Positions 51,754-60,582 of a stretch of 64,000 bases of DNA are shown in pieces. How positions within the stretch are numbered: the stretch's first letter is position 1; each line of letters opens with the position of its first letter. The notes under the pieces were generated by a model. It saw nothing but the letters and a program-made list of their open reading frames with translations. It was not told the origin of the DNA and did no database searches. Location of the stretch: the NCBI RefSeq assembly GCF_006363815.1, contig NZ_RRYT01000022.1:1-64000 (forward strand). The letters run 5' to 3'. This stretch comes from Thermomonospora catenispora (GTDB taxonomy: Bacteria; Actinomycetota; Actinomycetes; Streptosporangiales; Streptosporangiaceae). The translations under genes were made by a program, and so were the position numbers.

Positions 51754-52524
51754 TCACCCCCGCACCAGGTTGACGATCGCGGTCAGGCCGACCAGGACGA
51801 TGACGGCGCGCAGGGCGGCCGGCGGCAGCCGGCGGCCGATCGCGGCGCCGAGGAGGCCGCCCGCGGCGGAGCCGAGGGCGATCAGCAGGACGGCGAGCCA
51901 GGAGATCTCGGCGCCGCCGGTCAGCCAGATGGCGATGAACAGCAGGGCAGCGACCCCGTTGACCAGGGCGGACAGCACGTTCTTGGCGGCGTTGTTGCGC
52001 TGCAGGTCCTCGTCGAGGAAGATCCCGAGCAGGGCGATCAGGATGATGCCCTGGGCGGCGCCGAAGTAACCGCCGTAGACGCCGGCGGCCAGGATGCCCA
52101 GCCACAGCCAGGGGCCGCCGTGCGGGTGGGTCTTCTCCCGCCGGGCGGCCAGCCAGGCGTTCACCTTGGGCTGGGCGACGACCAGGATCAGGGCGATCGC
52201 GATGAGGACGGGGACGATCACCCGGAACGCCTCGTCGGGCAGGCCCAGCAGGAGGGCGGCGCCGATGACGGCGCCGGTGAGCGAGGCGGCGGCCAGCCGC
52301 AGCAGGCGGGAACGCTGGCCGGCGAGCTCCCTGCGGTAGCCGTACGCCCCGGCGATCGAGCCGGGGACCAGGCCGATGTTGTTGGAGACGTTCGCCGTCA
52401 CCGGCGGGACGCCCAGGGCCAGCAGGGTGGGAAAGGTGATCAGGGTGCCCGACCCCACCACCGCGTTGATCCCGCCCGCGCCGACTCCGGCCGCGAAGAT
52501 CGCCACGGCCTCCAGCGGGTTCAC
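51754..52524 (-). CDS. TauE/SafE-type sulfite/anion permease
   Basis: 256 residues from GTG 52524, chosen because AGGGAG precedes it. Two-repeat TSUP architecture: GAGGINAVVGSGTLITFPTLL in the first half and GVYGGYFGAAQGIILIALLG in the second; about eight membrane helices. It exports or imports sulfur-containing anions; the exact substrate is unknown. Confidence 0.88.
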   Translation of the reverse strand: MNPLEAVAIFAAGVGAGGINAVVGSGTLITFPTLLALGVPPVTANVSNNIGLVPGSIAGAYGYRRELAGQRSRLLRLAAASLTGAVIGAALLLGLPDEAFRVIVPVLIAIALILVVAQPKVNAWLAARREKTHPHGGPWLWLGILAAGVYGGYFGAAQGIILIALLGIFLDEDLQRNNAAKNVLSALVNGVAALLFIAIWLTGGAEISWLAVLLIALGSAAGGLLGAAIGRRLPPAALRAVIVLVGLTAIVNLVRG

Positions 52525-52677
52525 ACCCGACTCCCTGGATATGTCATGCCCCGATGGTAGGGATCGGCTCAAAAAGCCGTATCGGCGGGGTCAGGTGACC
52601 GTGCGGGACCGGGTGCGGGGCGGCGGGCGCGGTCCCCGTGCGGGGGCGCGGATCGCCGCCGGGCGGGCCGGCCCGGG

Positions 52678-52932
52678 TCAGCCGGCGTCGCGCAGCGGGG
52701 CGTGCTCCTCGGGGCCGGCGTCGTTCACCGGGTGCTCGACCAGGGCGAGGATCCGGCTGGTCATGAAGCGCGCGGTGCGCACCGGAGTGCCGTTGCGGGT
52801 CACCTCGCTGACCTCGACCACACCGCGTCGGCTGGCGATCTCCACCCGACGTCCCGCCCGGGTGGCCTTCACCTCGTAGGTCCGGGTGCCCTCGCCGGCG
52901 TCGATGACGATCTCGACCCAGTCGCCCTTCAT
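52678..52932 (-). CDS. Small actinobacterial protein behind a LexA-like box
   Basis: 84 residues: MKGDWVEIVIDAGEGTRTYEVKATRAGRR..., a small beta-rich domain with EVTRNGTPVRTARFMTSRILALVEHP. I recall similar short proteins in Streptomyces and mycobacteria but no function. The start codon is 17 bases from a 16-base LexA-like palindrome, so DNA-damage induction is plausible. Confidence 0.72.
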   Translation of the reverse strand: MKGDWVEIVIDAGEGTRTYEVKATRAGRRVEIASRRGVVEVSEVTRNGTPVRTARFMTSRILALVEHPVNDAGPEEHAPLRDAG

Positions 52933-52948
52933 GCCCCCGCTCCCTGTT

Positions 52949-52964
52949 TCGAACGTATATTCGA
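52949..52964. promoter_or_regulatory. LexA (SOS) box candidate
   Basis: TCGAAC-N4-ATTCGA, 11 of 12 positions of the actinobacterial LexA consensus TCGAAC-N4-GTTCGA. It lies 17-32 bases before the small gene at 52932, overlapping the probable promoter; the surrounding bases are AT-rich. Confidence 0.6.
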
Positions 52965-53098
52965 GTTATACCCGGGTGTTGCCGGTTTTAACCGTTGTCG
53001 TGCTGAATGTCTGCTTGCGGCCTGTCCGCTCGTGCCGTGTCCACCGGTGTTCGCCGGTGTTCGCCGGTGTCGTCTGCTGGTGTCCGCCGGGCGTCCGC

Positions 53099-54016
53099 TC
53101 ACGGCACGGGCTGGACCTGGACCATGCCCTCCTCGGAGATGCGGGTGTGGAACGCCGGCTGACGACTGGTGGCGGGCCCGTGCACCACCGCCCCGTCGTC
53201 CACCCGGAAGGTGCTCCCGTGCCACGGGCACACCACGCAGCTCTCGGCGTTCTCGTCGGAGACGATCCGCCCCTGGTGCAGCGGTCCGCCCAGATGGGCG
53301 CAGCGATCGGCCAGGACGTGCACCTCCTCGCCCTGCCGCAGCACGAACAGGCTGATGTAGCCCAGCCGCCGTTGCACCGGCCACCCCTCCGGCAGCTCGT
53401 CCAGCTTGCACAGGTCGTGCCAGCCCAGCGACACCAGGTGCGCCAGCTTGTCGGCGTGGTTGGCCCCCGCCGCCAGCCGGAACGCCAGATGCCCGCCCAG
53501 GTAGCCGCCGCTCAGCAGCAACGACAGCCCGGCGAACCCCAGCATCCGTCCCACCGCGGTGCGGCCCTGCCGTCGCGCCACCAGCGACGCCGCGTACAGC
53601 GCCGACGCCGCCCCCGTCGCCGCCGCGTGCACCAGCCCGACCCGCTGCTGTCCCCGGTGCAGCGCCGACCAGTCGGTCCAGCCCGTCAGCGCCGTGGGCA
53701 ACGCCCCCACCAGCCCGGCCGTCACCAGCGTCCGCGCCGCCCGTTCCCCGCCGGGCGTCAGATCCAGCACCGCCGCCGACATCCAGCACCCCATCGGCAC
53801 GTCCGTCAGCGACGGGTGCGCCGGGTGGCCTATCGGCACTCCGTGCAGCGCGTCCTTGACCGGTCCGGGCCGCAGCACCCGGGAGATCACCGCCGAGATC
53901 CCCCGAATGGTCCCGTCCAGCCCGTTCATGTGCTCCAGCCCGTCCACCACATCGGCCGGGTGGTTCCTGGGACGCCGGGTCCCGTGCCGGAACAGCTTGC
54001 TGCCCCGTCCGATCAT
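53099..54016 (-). CDS. DUF2231 membrane protein with C-terminal Rieske domain
   Basis: 305 residues, ATG 54016 with GGGAGGAAG upstream. Residues about 55-180 are a DUF2231 membrane module (four hydrophobic segments, VPIGHPAHPSLTDVPMG at its start). Residues 205-305 are a Rieske [2Fe-2S] domain: CAHLGGPL and CVVCPWHGS supply the Cys/His ligands. It probably transfers electrons at the membrane; no oxygenase is adjacent. A small 10-bp tandem repeat (GTTCGCCGGT) lies just downstream of the gene near 53045-53070. Confidence 0.9.
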   Translation of the reverse strand: MIGRGSKLFRHGTRRPRNHPADVVDGLEHMNGLDGTIRGISAVISRVLRPGPVKDALHGVPIGHPAHPSLTDVPMGCWMSAAVLDLTPGGERAARTLVTAGLVGALPTALTGWTDWSALHRGQQRVGLVHAAATGAASALYAASLVARRQGRTAVGRMLGFAGLSLLLSGGYLGGHLAFRLAAGANHADKLAHLVSLGWHDLCKLDELPEGWPVQRRLGYISLFVLRQGEEVHVLADRCAHLGGPLHQGRIVSDENAESCVVCPWHGSTFRVDDGAVVHGPATSRQPAFHTRISEEGMVQVQPVP

Positions 54017-54352
54017 CGCTTCCTCCCAAGGAGACCGGGTGCGATGTCACCGCGACAGGCGCACAAGCCCATCACGACACCCAGCCCTTACCCCCAAACG
54101 GGCGCCTCACAGCCCGCATCCCGCCATATCGCGCCATAGGGGCGTTCATCCGGCCTGCGGAGAGGGCGGGAGGGGAGGGATGTCCGGTGGTGCCGAGCCG
54201 GAGCCGCACCGGCCGGACGAGGAGGCGGGAGCGGGCGGGGCCTTCGGCGACCGGCGGGACGGGGCGCCGGTCCGGGCGCGGCCGGCGGCCCCTCGGGCCG
54301 GGACGCCTCCGGCCACGGTCTCCGGTCACGGCGACCGGTCCGCCGCGGCCGG
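54017..54352. other. Gap between Rieske gene and FGE, no gene seen
   Basis: 336 bases, GC-rich with GACCGG runs. It contains the Rieske gene's promoter (coding on the minus strand, start at 54016). No gene or clear hairpin. Confidence 0.4.
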
Positions 54353-55339
54353 TCACACCGGGTCTGCGGCGCAGCGGAACCCGGTGTGGGAGGTGGTGGA
54401 GTCGGGGGTGTTGCAGGTGCGGGCGGCCACCCGGTAGCGGTTGCAGTAGGTGTGGTGGCACAGGAAGGAGCCGCCGCGGATGACCCGGGCGGTGCCGGTG
54501 GGCGGGCCCTTGGGATCGATCCGGGTCTCGGGGGTGTCGGCGGCGTGCCAGGTGGCGCTCCACCAGTCGGCGCACCACTCCCAGACGTTGCCGGAGACGT
54601 TGTACAGGCCGTAGCCGTTGGGGGCGTAGGCGTTGACCGGGGCGGTGCCGGTGTAGCCGTCCTCGCCGGTGTCGTGGACGGGGAACGTGCCCTGCCAGAT
54701 GTTGCAGCGGTGCCGGCCCTTGGGGGTCAGCTCGTCCCCCCACGGGTAACGGGCCTGGTCGAGCCCGCCGCGGGCGGCCTTCTCCCACTCGGCCTCGGTG
54801 GGCAGGCGCTTACCCGCCCAGGCGGCGTAGGCGCGGGCGTCGTTCCAGGAGACGTGCACCACGGGATGGTTGGGGCGGCGCTCGATGGACGAGCCGGGCC
54901 CCTCGGGGGCCTTCCAGTACGCGCCCGGGACCGCGATCCACCACGGGGCCTCGGGGACCGTGCCGTCCAGCACGGGCGTGCCGGGCGGGACGTGCAGGTG
55001 GAACACGAACGACCAGCCGTACCGCTCGGCCTCGGTGACGTACCCGGTGGCCTTCACGAACGCCGCGAACTGCCGGTTGGTGACGGCGTACCGGTCGATC
55101 CAGAACGGCGACACCCGCACGGTCCGGACCGGCCCCTCCCCGTCCTCGGGGAACGCGTCGGGGTCGGCGCCGCCCATCCGGAACTCCCCGCCCGGGATCA
55201 GCACCATGTTCTTGGTGATCTCGGCGGGGGACCGCTGCGGGATCGCAAAGCCCCACTCCGCCTCGGCGGAGGTGCGCGGCGCGCCCGCCGAGGCGGCGGG
55301 CGCACAGCACGCGGGACGCCGGCGGGAGGTCTCAGCCAA
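54353..55339 (-). CDS. Formylglycine-generating enzyme (FGE)
   Basis: 328 residues from TTG 55339, which overlaps the stop of the molybdoenzyme by 8 bases. SUMF1 fold: MVLIPGGEFRMGG, WIDRYAVTNRQFAAFVKATGY, HPVVHVSWNDARAYAAWAGKRLPTEAEWEKAARGG (read in parts), and GGSFLCHHTYCNRYRVAARTCNTPDS. The CHHTYC pair corresponds to the copper-binding catalytic cysteines of bacterial FGE. It converts Cys in CxPxR motifs of sulfatases to formylglycine. No sulfatase is in the window. The N-terminal 28 residues (with CC at 11-12) extend beyond the usual family start. Confidence 0.93.
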   Translation of the reverse strand: MAETSRRRPACCAPAASAGAPRTSAEAEWGFAIPQRSPAEITKNMVLIPGGEFRMGGADPDAFPEDGEGPVRTVRVSPFWIDRYAVTNRQFAAFVKATGYVTEAERYGWSFVFHLHVPPGTPVLDGTVPEAPWWIAVPGAYWKAPEGPGSSIERRPNHPVVHVSWNDARAYAAWAGKRLPTEAEWEKAARGGLDQARYPWGDELTPKGRHRCNIWQGTFPVHDTGEDGYTGTAPVNAYAPNGYGLYNVSGNVWEWCADWWSATWHAADTPETRIDPKGPPTGTARVIRGGSFLCHHTYCNRYRVAARTCNTPDSTTSHTGFRCAADPV

Positions 55340-57563
55340 CGCGCTCCACCGTCACCGGCACTCCGTTGAAGACCGCGTTCCCCGACAGCGGGTCGATCTC
55401 CCGCTCGTCGGTCACCTCGTTGACGTTGACGCCGGCGTGCGCGCCCGCGACCCGCAGCCGGGTGCCGGGCCGGTCGTGACCCCACCCGTGCGGCAGGCTC
55501 ACCACCCCCGTCATCACGCTGTCGGTCGTCTCGGCCACGGCGTGGATCGTACCCGCCCGGGAGGTCACCCGCACCGCGTCGCCGTCGCCGATCCCCAGCC
55601 GGGCGGCGTCGGAGGGGTTGAGCTGCAGCGTGCAGCGGTTGCTGCCGCCGACCAGCTGCGGCACGTTGTGCATCCAGCTGTTGTTGGACCGCAGGTGCCG
55701 CCGCCCGATCAGCACCAGCCCGTCGGGGGGCGAGCCGCCCAGATCGGCGCGCAGCCGCTCGGCGTCGGCGGCGAAGGAGGGCGGGCACAGCTCGATCAGC
55801 CCTGAGGCGGTGCACAACACCTCATCCAGCCGCGGTTCCAGCGGCCCCAGGTCCAGCCCGTGCGGGTGCTCGTCGCGCAGCTTGGCCAGCGTCAGCCCGT
55901 TCGGGTCGGCCCCGAAGCCCTCCCCGTAGGGGCCGAGCCGCAGCATCATGTCCAGCCGCAGCTCATATCCCCGCTCCGGAGAGCCCAGCTGCTTGCGCAG
56001 CTCCTCGGGCCGCCGGCCGTACACCGGCGAGCCGGGGGCCGCGACCGCCTTGGCCAGCGTGTCGGCGACCACCGCCTCGTCCAGCGTCATCGGGTCGGCG
56101 TCGGCCCCCGCCCCCGAGGCGATCAGCGCCAGCCGGGCCAGGATCTCCGCCTCGCCCGGCCGGCCCTCCTCCAGCGGCACCGGCGGCGGCGAGTAGCGGA
56201 CGTAGTTGCGCACCGCCAGTCCCAGCAGCGAGAGGTCGTAGTGGGGGGTCTGCGCGGGACGCGGCGGCGGCAGGATCACATGCGCGTGCCGGGTGGTCTC
56301 GTTGAGGTAGGGGTCGACGCTGACCATGAACTCCAGCTCGGTCAGCGCCCGCTCCAGCCGCCCCGCGCCGGGCGCCGACAGCGCCGGGTTGCCGCCGATC
56401 GTGATCAGCGCGCGGATCTGCCCCTCCCCGGGCGTGGAGATCTCCTCGGCCAGCGCGGCGACCGGGAGCTCGCCCTTCACCTCGGGCAGGCCGCGGACCC
56501 GGCTGCGCCACCGGCCGGTGGTGAAGGGGGTCTTGCGGCGGTAGGTCGCCACGTGCGCGGGGCGCGGGAACATCGCCCCGCCCGGCCGGTCCAGGTTGCC
56601 GGTCAGCACGTTGAGCACGTCGACCAGCCAGCTCGCGAGGGTGCCGTGGGCCTGGGTGCAGGTGCCGATCCGGCCGTAGACGGCGGCCCGCTCCGCGCCG
56701 GCCAGCTCGCGGGCCATCCGGCGGATCTCCAGCGGGCGGATCCCGGTGACGCCGGCGACCAGCTCGGGGGTGAAGCCGGCCACCAGGGCGCGCAGCTCCT
56801 CCAGCCCGCGCACCCGTCCCTCCAGCGCCCCCAACGTCACCAGGTTCTCGGCGAACAGGGTGTGCGCCAGCGCCAGCAGCAGATGCGCGTCCGTGCCCGG
56901 CCGGATGAAGACGTGCCGGTCGGCCAGCGCGGCGGTGCGGGTCCGCCGGGGGTCGACGACGGTGACCGTGCCGCCGCGCGCGCGGATCGCCCGGAGCCGG
57001 CCGGCGAAGTCCGGGGCCGAGCACAGGCTGCCGTTGGACTCCAGCGGGTTGGCCCCCAGCATCAGCAGGTGGTCGGTGCGGTCCAGGTCCGGCACCGGGA
57101 TCGCGCCCGGGTCGCCGAACATGTGGCCCACGCTGACGTGCTTGGGCATCTGGTCGGCGGTGCTGGCGGTGTAGAAGTTCCGGGTGCCCAGCGCCTTGAC
57201 CAGCGCCCCCGCGTACAGCGGCCCGGCGATCGAGTGGGCGGTGGGGTTGCCGATGTAGACGGCCACCGCGTCCTTGCCGTGCCGCCGCACGACGTCCCGC
57301 AGCCGTCGCTCCACGGTCGCGAAGGCCTCGGCCCACCCGGCCGGGACGTGCCCGGACCCCTCCGAGCGCAGCAGCGGGGCGGTCAGCCGGTCCGGGTCGC
57401 CGTCGAGCCCGCCGAGCGTGGCGCCCTTGGGACACAGGAAGCCCTTGCTGAACGGGTCGGCCTTGTCCCCTCGGACGCGGGTCACCCGGTCGCCGTCGAG
57501 GGTGAGCTCGAGCCCGCACAGGGCTTCGCATAGCGGGCAAGTCCGGTACGCCGTGCGACTCAT
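55332..57563 (-). CDS. Molybdopterin-dependent oxidoreductase (formate dehydrogenase-like)
   Basis: 743 residues from ATG 57563, with GGAGGAG eight bases upstream. The N-terminal CPLCEALCGL plus GFLCPKGATL form the [4Fe-4S] site; LGANPLESNGSL, DPRRTRTA, GTDAHLLLALAH, TIGGNPALSAP and the C-terminal RSNNSWMHNVPQLVGG and LPHGWGHDRPG are MGD-binding regions. The Mo-ligand position of FdhF-like enzymes appears as DQM (no Cys or Sec), so the metal ligand or activity may differ. No partner Fe-S or membrane subunit is nearby. Confidence 0.88.
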   Translation of the reverse strand: MSRTAYRTCPLCEALCGLELTLDGDRVTRVRGDKADPFSKGFLCPKGATLGGLDGDPDRLTAPLLRSEGSGHVPAGWAEAFATVERRLRDVVRRHGKDAVAVYIGNPTAHSIAGPLYAGALVKALGTRNFYTASTADQMPKHVSVGHMFGDPGAIPVPDLDRTDHLLMLGANPLESNGSLCSAPDFAGRLRAIRARGGTVTVVDPRRTRTAALADRHVFIRPGTDAHLLLALAHTLFAENLVTLGALEGRVRGLEELRALVAGFTPELVAGVTGIRPLEIRRMARELAGAERAAVYGRIGTCTQAHGTLASWLVDVLNVLTGNLDRPGGAMFPRPAHVATYRRKTPFTTGRWRSRVRGLPEVKGELPVAALAEEISTPGEGQIRALITIGGNPALSAPGAGRLERALTELEFMVSVDPYLNETTRHAHVILPPPRPAQTPHYDLSLLGLAVRNYVRYSPPPVPLEEGRPGEAEILARLALIASGAGADADPMTLDEAVVADTLAKAVAAPGSPVYGRRPEELRKQLGSPERGYELRLDMMLRLGPYGEGFGADPNGLTLAKLRDEHPHGLDLGPLEPRLDEVLCTASGLIELCPPSFAADAERLRADLGGSPPDGLVLIGRRHLRSNNSWMHNVPQLVGGSNRCTLQLNPSDAARLGIGDGDAVRVTSRAGTIHAVAETTDSVMTGVVSLPHGWGHDRPGTRLRVAGAHAGVNVNEVTDEREIDPLSGNAVFNGVPVTVERVG

Positions 57564-58079
57564 GGGCACGCTCCTCCAAAGTCCGCGGACACGCCCCATC
57601 ATGTCCCGGGTGCATCAAAGGCGCCATGACCCCGCAGGGAACCCCGGAGCGGCCGCACGGTCCGGCCGCGGCGCCGGCGGCATGAAGGAGCCCTCTCCTC
57701 ACGCCGGGGATTCGGCGTTCCCGCACGTCCTGCGGGCGGACGCCGAGCCGCTCCACACGGGGGCCAGCGCCGCGCGCCGGATGCGCGGCTCGATCGCGCC
57801 CTCCCCGCCCGGCGGCGTCGCGCCCTCCCCGCCCGGCGGCGGGGCGGGCTCGCCCGCCTCCCGGTGCGGCGGCGGGCGCCCCGCCGGCCTCGGGGCGCGA
57901 CCGTTGCGCGACCGATGCCCGCCCGATGCGCGACCGTTGCGCGTCCGGGGAAATGAACGACGGAACGAGCCGTGGACACATCGCGTCGAATCAGGTGGAA
58001 GCGGCCATCACTCGGCGTCCGTTTGCGGATACGGTTGAGGCGTCGGGGTTGTGGTCCGTACACGGCCCAGGGGGTGGTC
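57564..58079. other. Gap before NfeD, no gene seen; 24-bp duplication
   Basis: 516 bases. An exact 24-base tandem duplication lies at 57794-57817 and 57818-57841 (TCGCGCCCTCCCC...). The last 100 bases are AT-richer and should hold the promoter of the NfeD operon. Confidence 0.5.
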
Positions 58080-58511
58080 ATGGACGACTGGCTGATCTGG
58101 CTGATCGTGGCCGCCGTGCTGGGCATCGCCGAGTTGTTCACGCTGACTTTGGCGTCGGGGCTGTTGGCGGTCGCCGCGGTGGCCGCCGCCGTGGCCGGGG
58201 CGCTCGGGGCGTCCGTGCTCCTCCAGGCACTGGTGTTCGTGACCGCGGCCGCGGCCGGGCTCGGCGTGGTCCGCCCGGTCGCGCAACGCCACATCATGCA
58301 GCCGCCGCCGCTGCGCACCGGGACCGCCGCGCTGGTCGGCAAGCAGGCCCTCACCCTCACCGAGGTCTCCAAGAAGGGCGGCCTGGTACGGCTGGCCGGC
58401 GAGGAGTGGACCGCCCGCCCCTATGACCCGGATCTGGTGATCCCCGCCGACGCCGAAGTCGACGTGCTCGCCATCGAGGGGGCCATCGCCCTCGTCTACC
58501 CCAGGGAGTGA
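58080..58511 (+). CDS. NfeD-like membrane protein
   Basis: 143 residues from ATG 58080. Hydrophobic helices at about 3-20, 25-42 and 45-63, then a C-terminal OB-fold (LTLTEVSKKGGLVRLAGEEWTARP, VDVLAIEGAIALVYP). This is the short NfeD form that partners SPFH proteins. The stop overlaps the next start (GTGA), so the two are coupled. Confidence 0.9.
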   Translation: MDDWLIWLIVAAVLGIAELFTLTLASGLLAVAAVAAAVAGALGASVLLQALVFVTAAAAGLGVVRPVAQRHIMQPPPLRTGTAALVGKQALTLTEVSKKGGLVRLAGEEWTARPYDPDLVIPADAEVDVLAIEGAIALVYPRE

Positions 58512-59557
58512 CCGTGGCCGGACTGACAGTCGGGATCATCGCCGCGCTGATCGTGATCATCGTGGTCTTCCGCACCGTGCGCATCGTTCCGCAGGCGCAT
58601 GCGGCGAACGTGGAGCGGCTGGGACGCTACCTGCGCACGCTGGAGGCCGGCCTGAACTTCGTCGTGCCCTTCATCGACCGGGTGCGACCGATGATCGACC
58701 TGCGCGAGCAGGTGGTCTCGTTCCCGCCGCAACCGGTGATCACCGAGGACAACCTGGTCGTGCACATCGACACCGTGCAGTACTTCCAGGTCACCGACCC
58801 GCGTGCGGCCGAGTACGAGATCGCCGACTACATCCAGGCGATCGAGCAGCTCACCATCACCACGCTCCGGAACGTCATCGGCAGCCTGGACCTGGAGGCC
58901 ACGCTGACCTCCCGGGAGCAGATCAGCACCCAGCTGCGCGCGGTGCTGGACGAGGCCTCCACCAAGTGGGGCGTGCGGGTGAACCGGGTCGAGATCAAGG
59001 CCATCGACCCGCCGCCGACCATCCAGGAGGCGATGGAGAAGCAGATGCGCGCCGAGCGGGACAAGCGGGCGGCGATCCTGACCGCCGAGGGCGCCCGCCA
59101 GTCGGCCATCCTGAACGCCGAGGGCGCCAAGCAGGCCGCTATCCTGCGCGCCGAGGGCGCCAAGCAGGCCGCCATCCTGGAGGCCGAGGGCCAGTCGGAG
59201 GCCATCGGCCGCGTGTTCAGCGCCATCCACCGGCACGACGCCGACCCCAAGCTGCTGGCCTACCAGTACCTGCAGATGCTGCCCGAGCTGGCCAAGGGCG
59301 AGAACAACACGTTCTTCGTCATCCCCAGCGAGGTCACCAGCGCCCTGCAGGCCGTCTCCAAGGCGTTCGGCGGCTCGACCGAAGGGGCGACCAAGGTCCC
59401 CGCCGAGCCGGAGCAGGCGGCCGAGTCCGACGGCGCCTCCGAGGGCGCCGAGCAGGAGGGACCGCGGGAGCTGTCGGCCCCCGCGGCCGAGCCGACGGCC
59501 TACCGGCTGCAGTCCGAGAGCCAGTCGCGGTCCGAGCAGGCGCCCACCACTCCCTGA
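58508..59557 (+). CDS. SPFH/band 7 (stomatin-like) membrane protein
   Basis: 349 residues from GTG 58508. One N-terminal membrane helix, then the SPFH domain (RIVPQAHAANVERLGRY, VSFPPQPVITEDN, DYIQAIEQLTITTLRNVIGSLDL). A helical segment has four tandem 11-residue repeats of the type AEGAKQAAILR, giving a coiled coil, and a disordered Glu/Ala-rich C-terminus. SPFH-NfeD pairs form cage-like membrane microdomains that scaffold proteolysis or lipid organisation. A strong terminator follows. Confidence 0.93.
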   Translation: MTVAGLTVGIIAALIVIIVVFRTVRIVPQAHAANVERLGRYLRTLEAGLNFVVPFIDRVRPMIDLREQVVSFPPQPVITEDNLVVHIDTVQYFQVTDPRAAEYEIADYIQAIEQLTITTLRNVIGSLDLEATLTSREQISTQLRAVLDEASTKWGVRVNRVEIKAIDPPPTIQEAMEKQMRAERDKRAAILTAEGARQSAILNAEGAKQAAILRAEGAKQAAILEAEGQSEAIGRVFSAIHRHDADPKLLAYQYLQMLPELAKGENNTFFVIPSEVTSALQAVSKAFGGSTEGATKVPAEPEQAAESDGASEGAEQEGPRELSAPAAEPTAYRLQSESQSRSEQAPTTP

Positions 59558-59579
59558 CGACGCACCACCCATCCCACAT

Positions 59580-59608
59580 GAGGCCGCCCCGGTGGGGCGG
59601 CCTCTTTT
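59580..59608 (+). terminator. Intrinsic terminator of the NfeD-SPFH operon
   Basis: An 11-bp perfect stem GAGGCCGCCCC/GGGGCGGCCTC with a 3-base loop (59580-59604), followed by TTTT. Confidence 0.92.
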
Positions 59609-59705
59609 CTGTGATGGCGCGATCGCACAGCGTACACTGCGGCGTGGTCGTCGCCGCGTGACGGCCGATCGTGGATGAGGCGACTCGACCTGTCGGAGCC
59701 GACCG

Positions 59706-60341
59706 TTGCGGGTCTTCATGCGTGCCGTGGGCGAACTGTGCGTCACCGCCGCGCTGCTGCTCGCCCTGTTCGCCGCGTATCTGCTGTGGGGCACCGCCCG
59801 GCACCTCGACCGGGAGCAGGAGCGGCTGCTGCGGGAGCTGATCCGCACCTGGGAGGCCCCGCCCGGCACCGCCGGAGGGGTCCGGCGGGGCGACGGCGTG
59901 GCGCTGATCCACATCCCCACCCTGGGCGACGACGTCCGGCACGTGATCGTGGAGGGCGTCGCGGCGGCCGACCTGCGCAAGGGGCCGGGCCACTATCCGG
60001 GCACGGCGATGCCGGGACGACGCGGCAACTTCGTGGTCGCCGGGCACCGCACCGCCTACGGCGGCCCGTTCCGCCGGCTCGACGAGCTGGACATCGGGGA
60101 TGAGATCGTCGTCGACACCCGGCGCTGGCGGTTCACCTACCGGGTGACGCAGCGGCGCGTGGTGCCGCCGACCGCCTCGGAGGCGATCGCGCAGGTGCCG
60201 TTCCGGCCGGGCCGCAAGCCCACCGGACGGTACATCACCCTCACCACCTGCCATCCGCGTCATCTGGCGACCGAACGCCTGGTCGTCGTCGGGGAGCTGG
60301 CCGGGCGCGCCCCCAGGGAGCGGCCGGTCACGCTCTCCTGA
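59706..60341 (+). CDS. Class E sortase
   Basis: 211 residues from TTG 59706 (GGAG seven bases upstream; ATG 59718 is an alternative). N-terminal membrane anchor VTAALLLALFAAYLLWG. Catalytic residues: His in FVVAGHRTAYGGP, Cys in LTTCHPRH, and Arg in ATERLVVV. Class E sortases attach LAxTG proteins to the cell wall and are needed for development in Streptomyces. No sortase substrate is encoded in the window. Confidence 0.92.
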   Translation: MRVFMRAVGELCVTAALLLALFAAYLLWGTARHLDREQERLLRELIRTWEAPPGTAGGVRRGDGVALIHIPTLGDDVRHVIVEGVAAADLRKGPGHYPGTAMPGRRGNFVVAGHRTAYGGPFRRLDELDIGDEIVVDTRRWRFTYRVTQRRVVPPTASEAIAQVPFRPGRKPTGRYITLTTCHPRHLATERLVVVGELAGRAPRERPVTLS

Positions 60342-60524
60342 CGAGCGGGGCGCGGGACGACGTGCTCGACGACGCGCAGAATGACGTGCCGGACAACGCT
60401 CGGACGGCACGCGGGGTCGCCGGGACCGGCGCGGGCGGCGGACGAGCCGCGCCCACGGCGTCGCCGACGAATCCGCTCGATGCGCCTCGCCGGTCGCCCG
60501 ATGGCCTTCTCGGGGGTTCGCCGG

Positions 60525-60552
60525 GCGTTTATCGCGTTTATTGCGTTGAGCG
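60525..60552 (+). repeat. Phased 9-bp repeats and conserved element before tandem paralogue 1
   Basis: GCGTTTATC, GCGTTTATT, GCGTTGAGC in immediate succession (60525-60551). The last overlaps TTGCGTTGAGCG (60541-60552), the element also found 30 bases before the other two paralogues (61587, 62653). Confidence 0.6.
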
Positions 60553-60582
60553 TCCTGCGGCCCTTTGTGGATCATCGGTGGC

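Noticed and set aside
53041-53075. GTTCGCCGGT tandem repeat as a regulatory array
   Set aside because: Only three short units, downstream of the Rieske stop; most simply slippage in GC-rich DNA.
55860-57533. Long plus-strand frame antisense to the molybdoenzyme
   Set aside because: No recognisable domain; the opposite strand has a complete [4Fe-4S]/MGD protein with a ribosome site.
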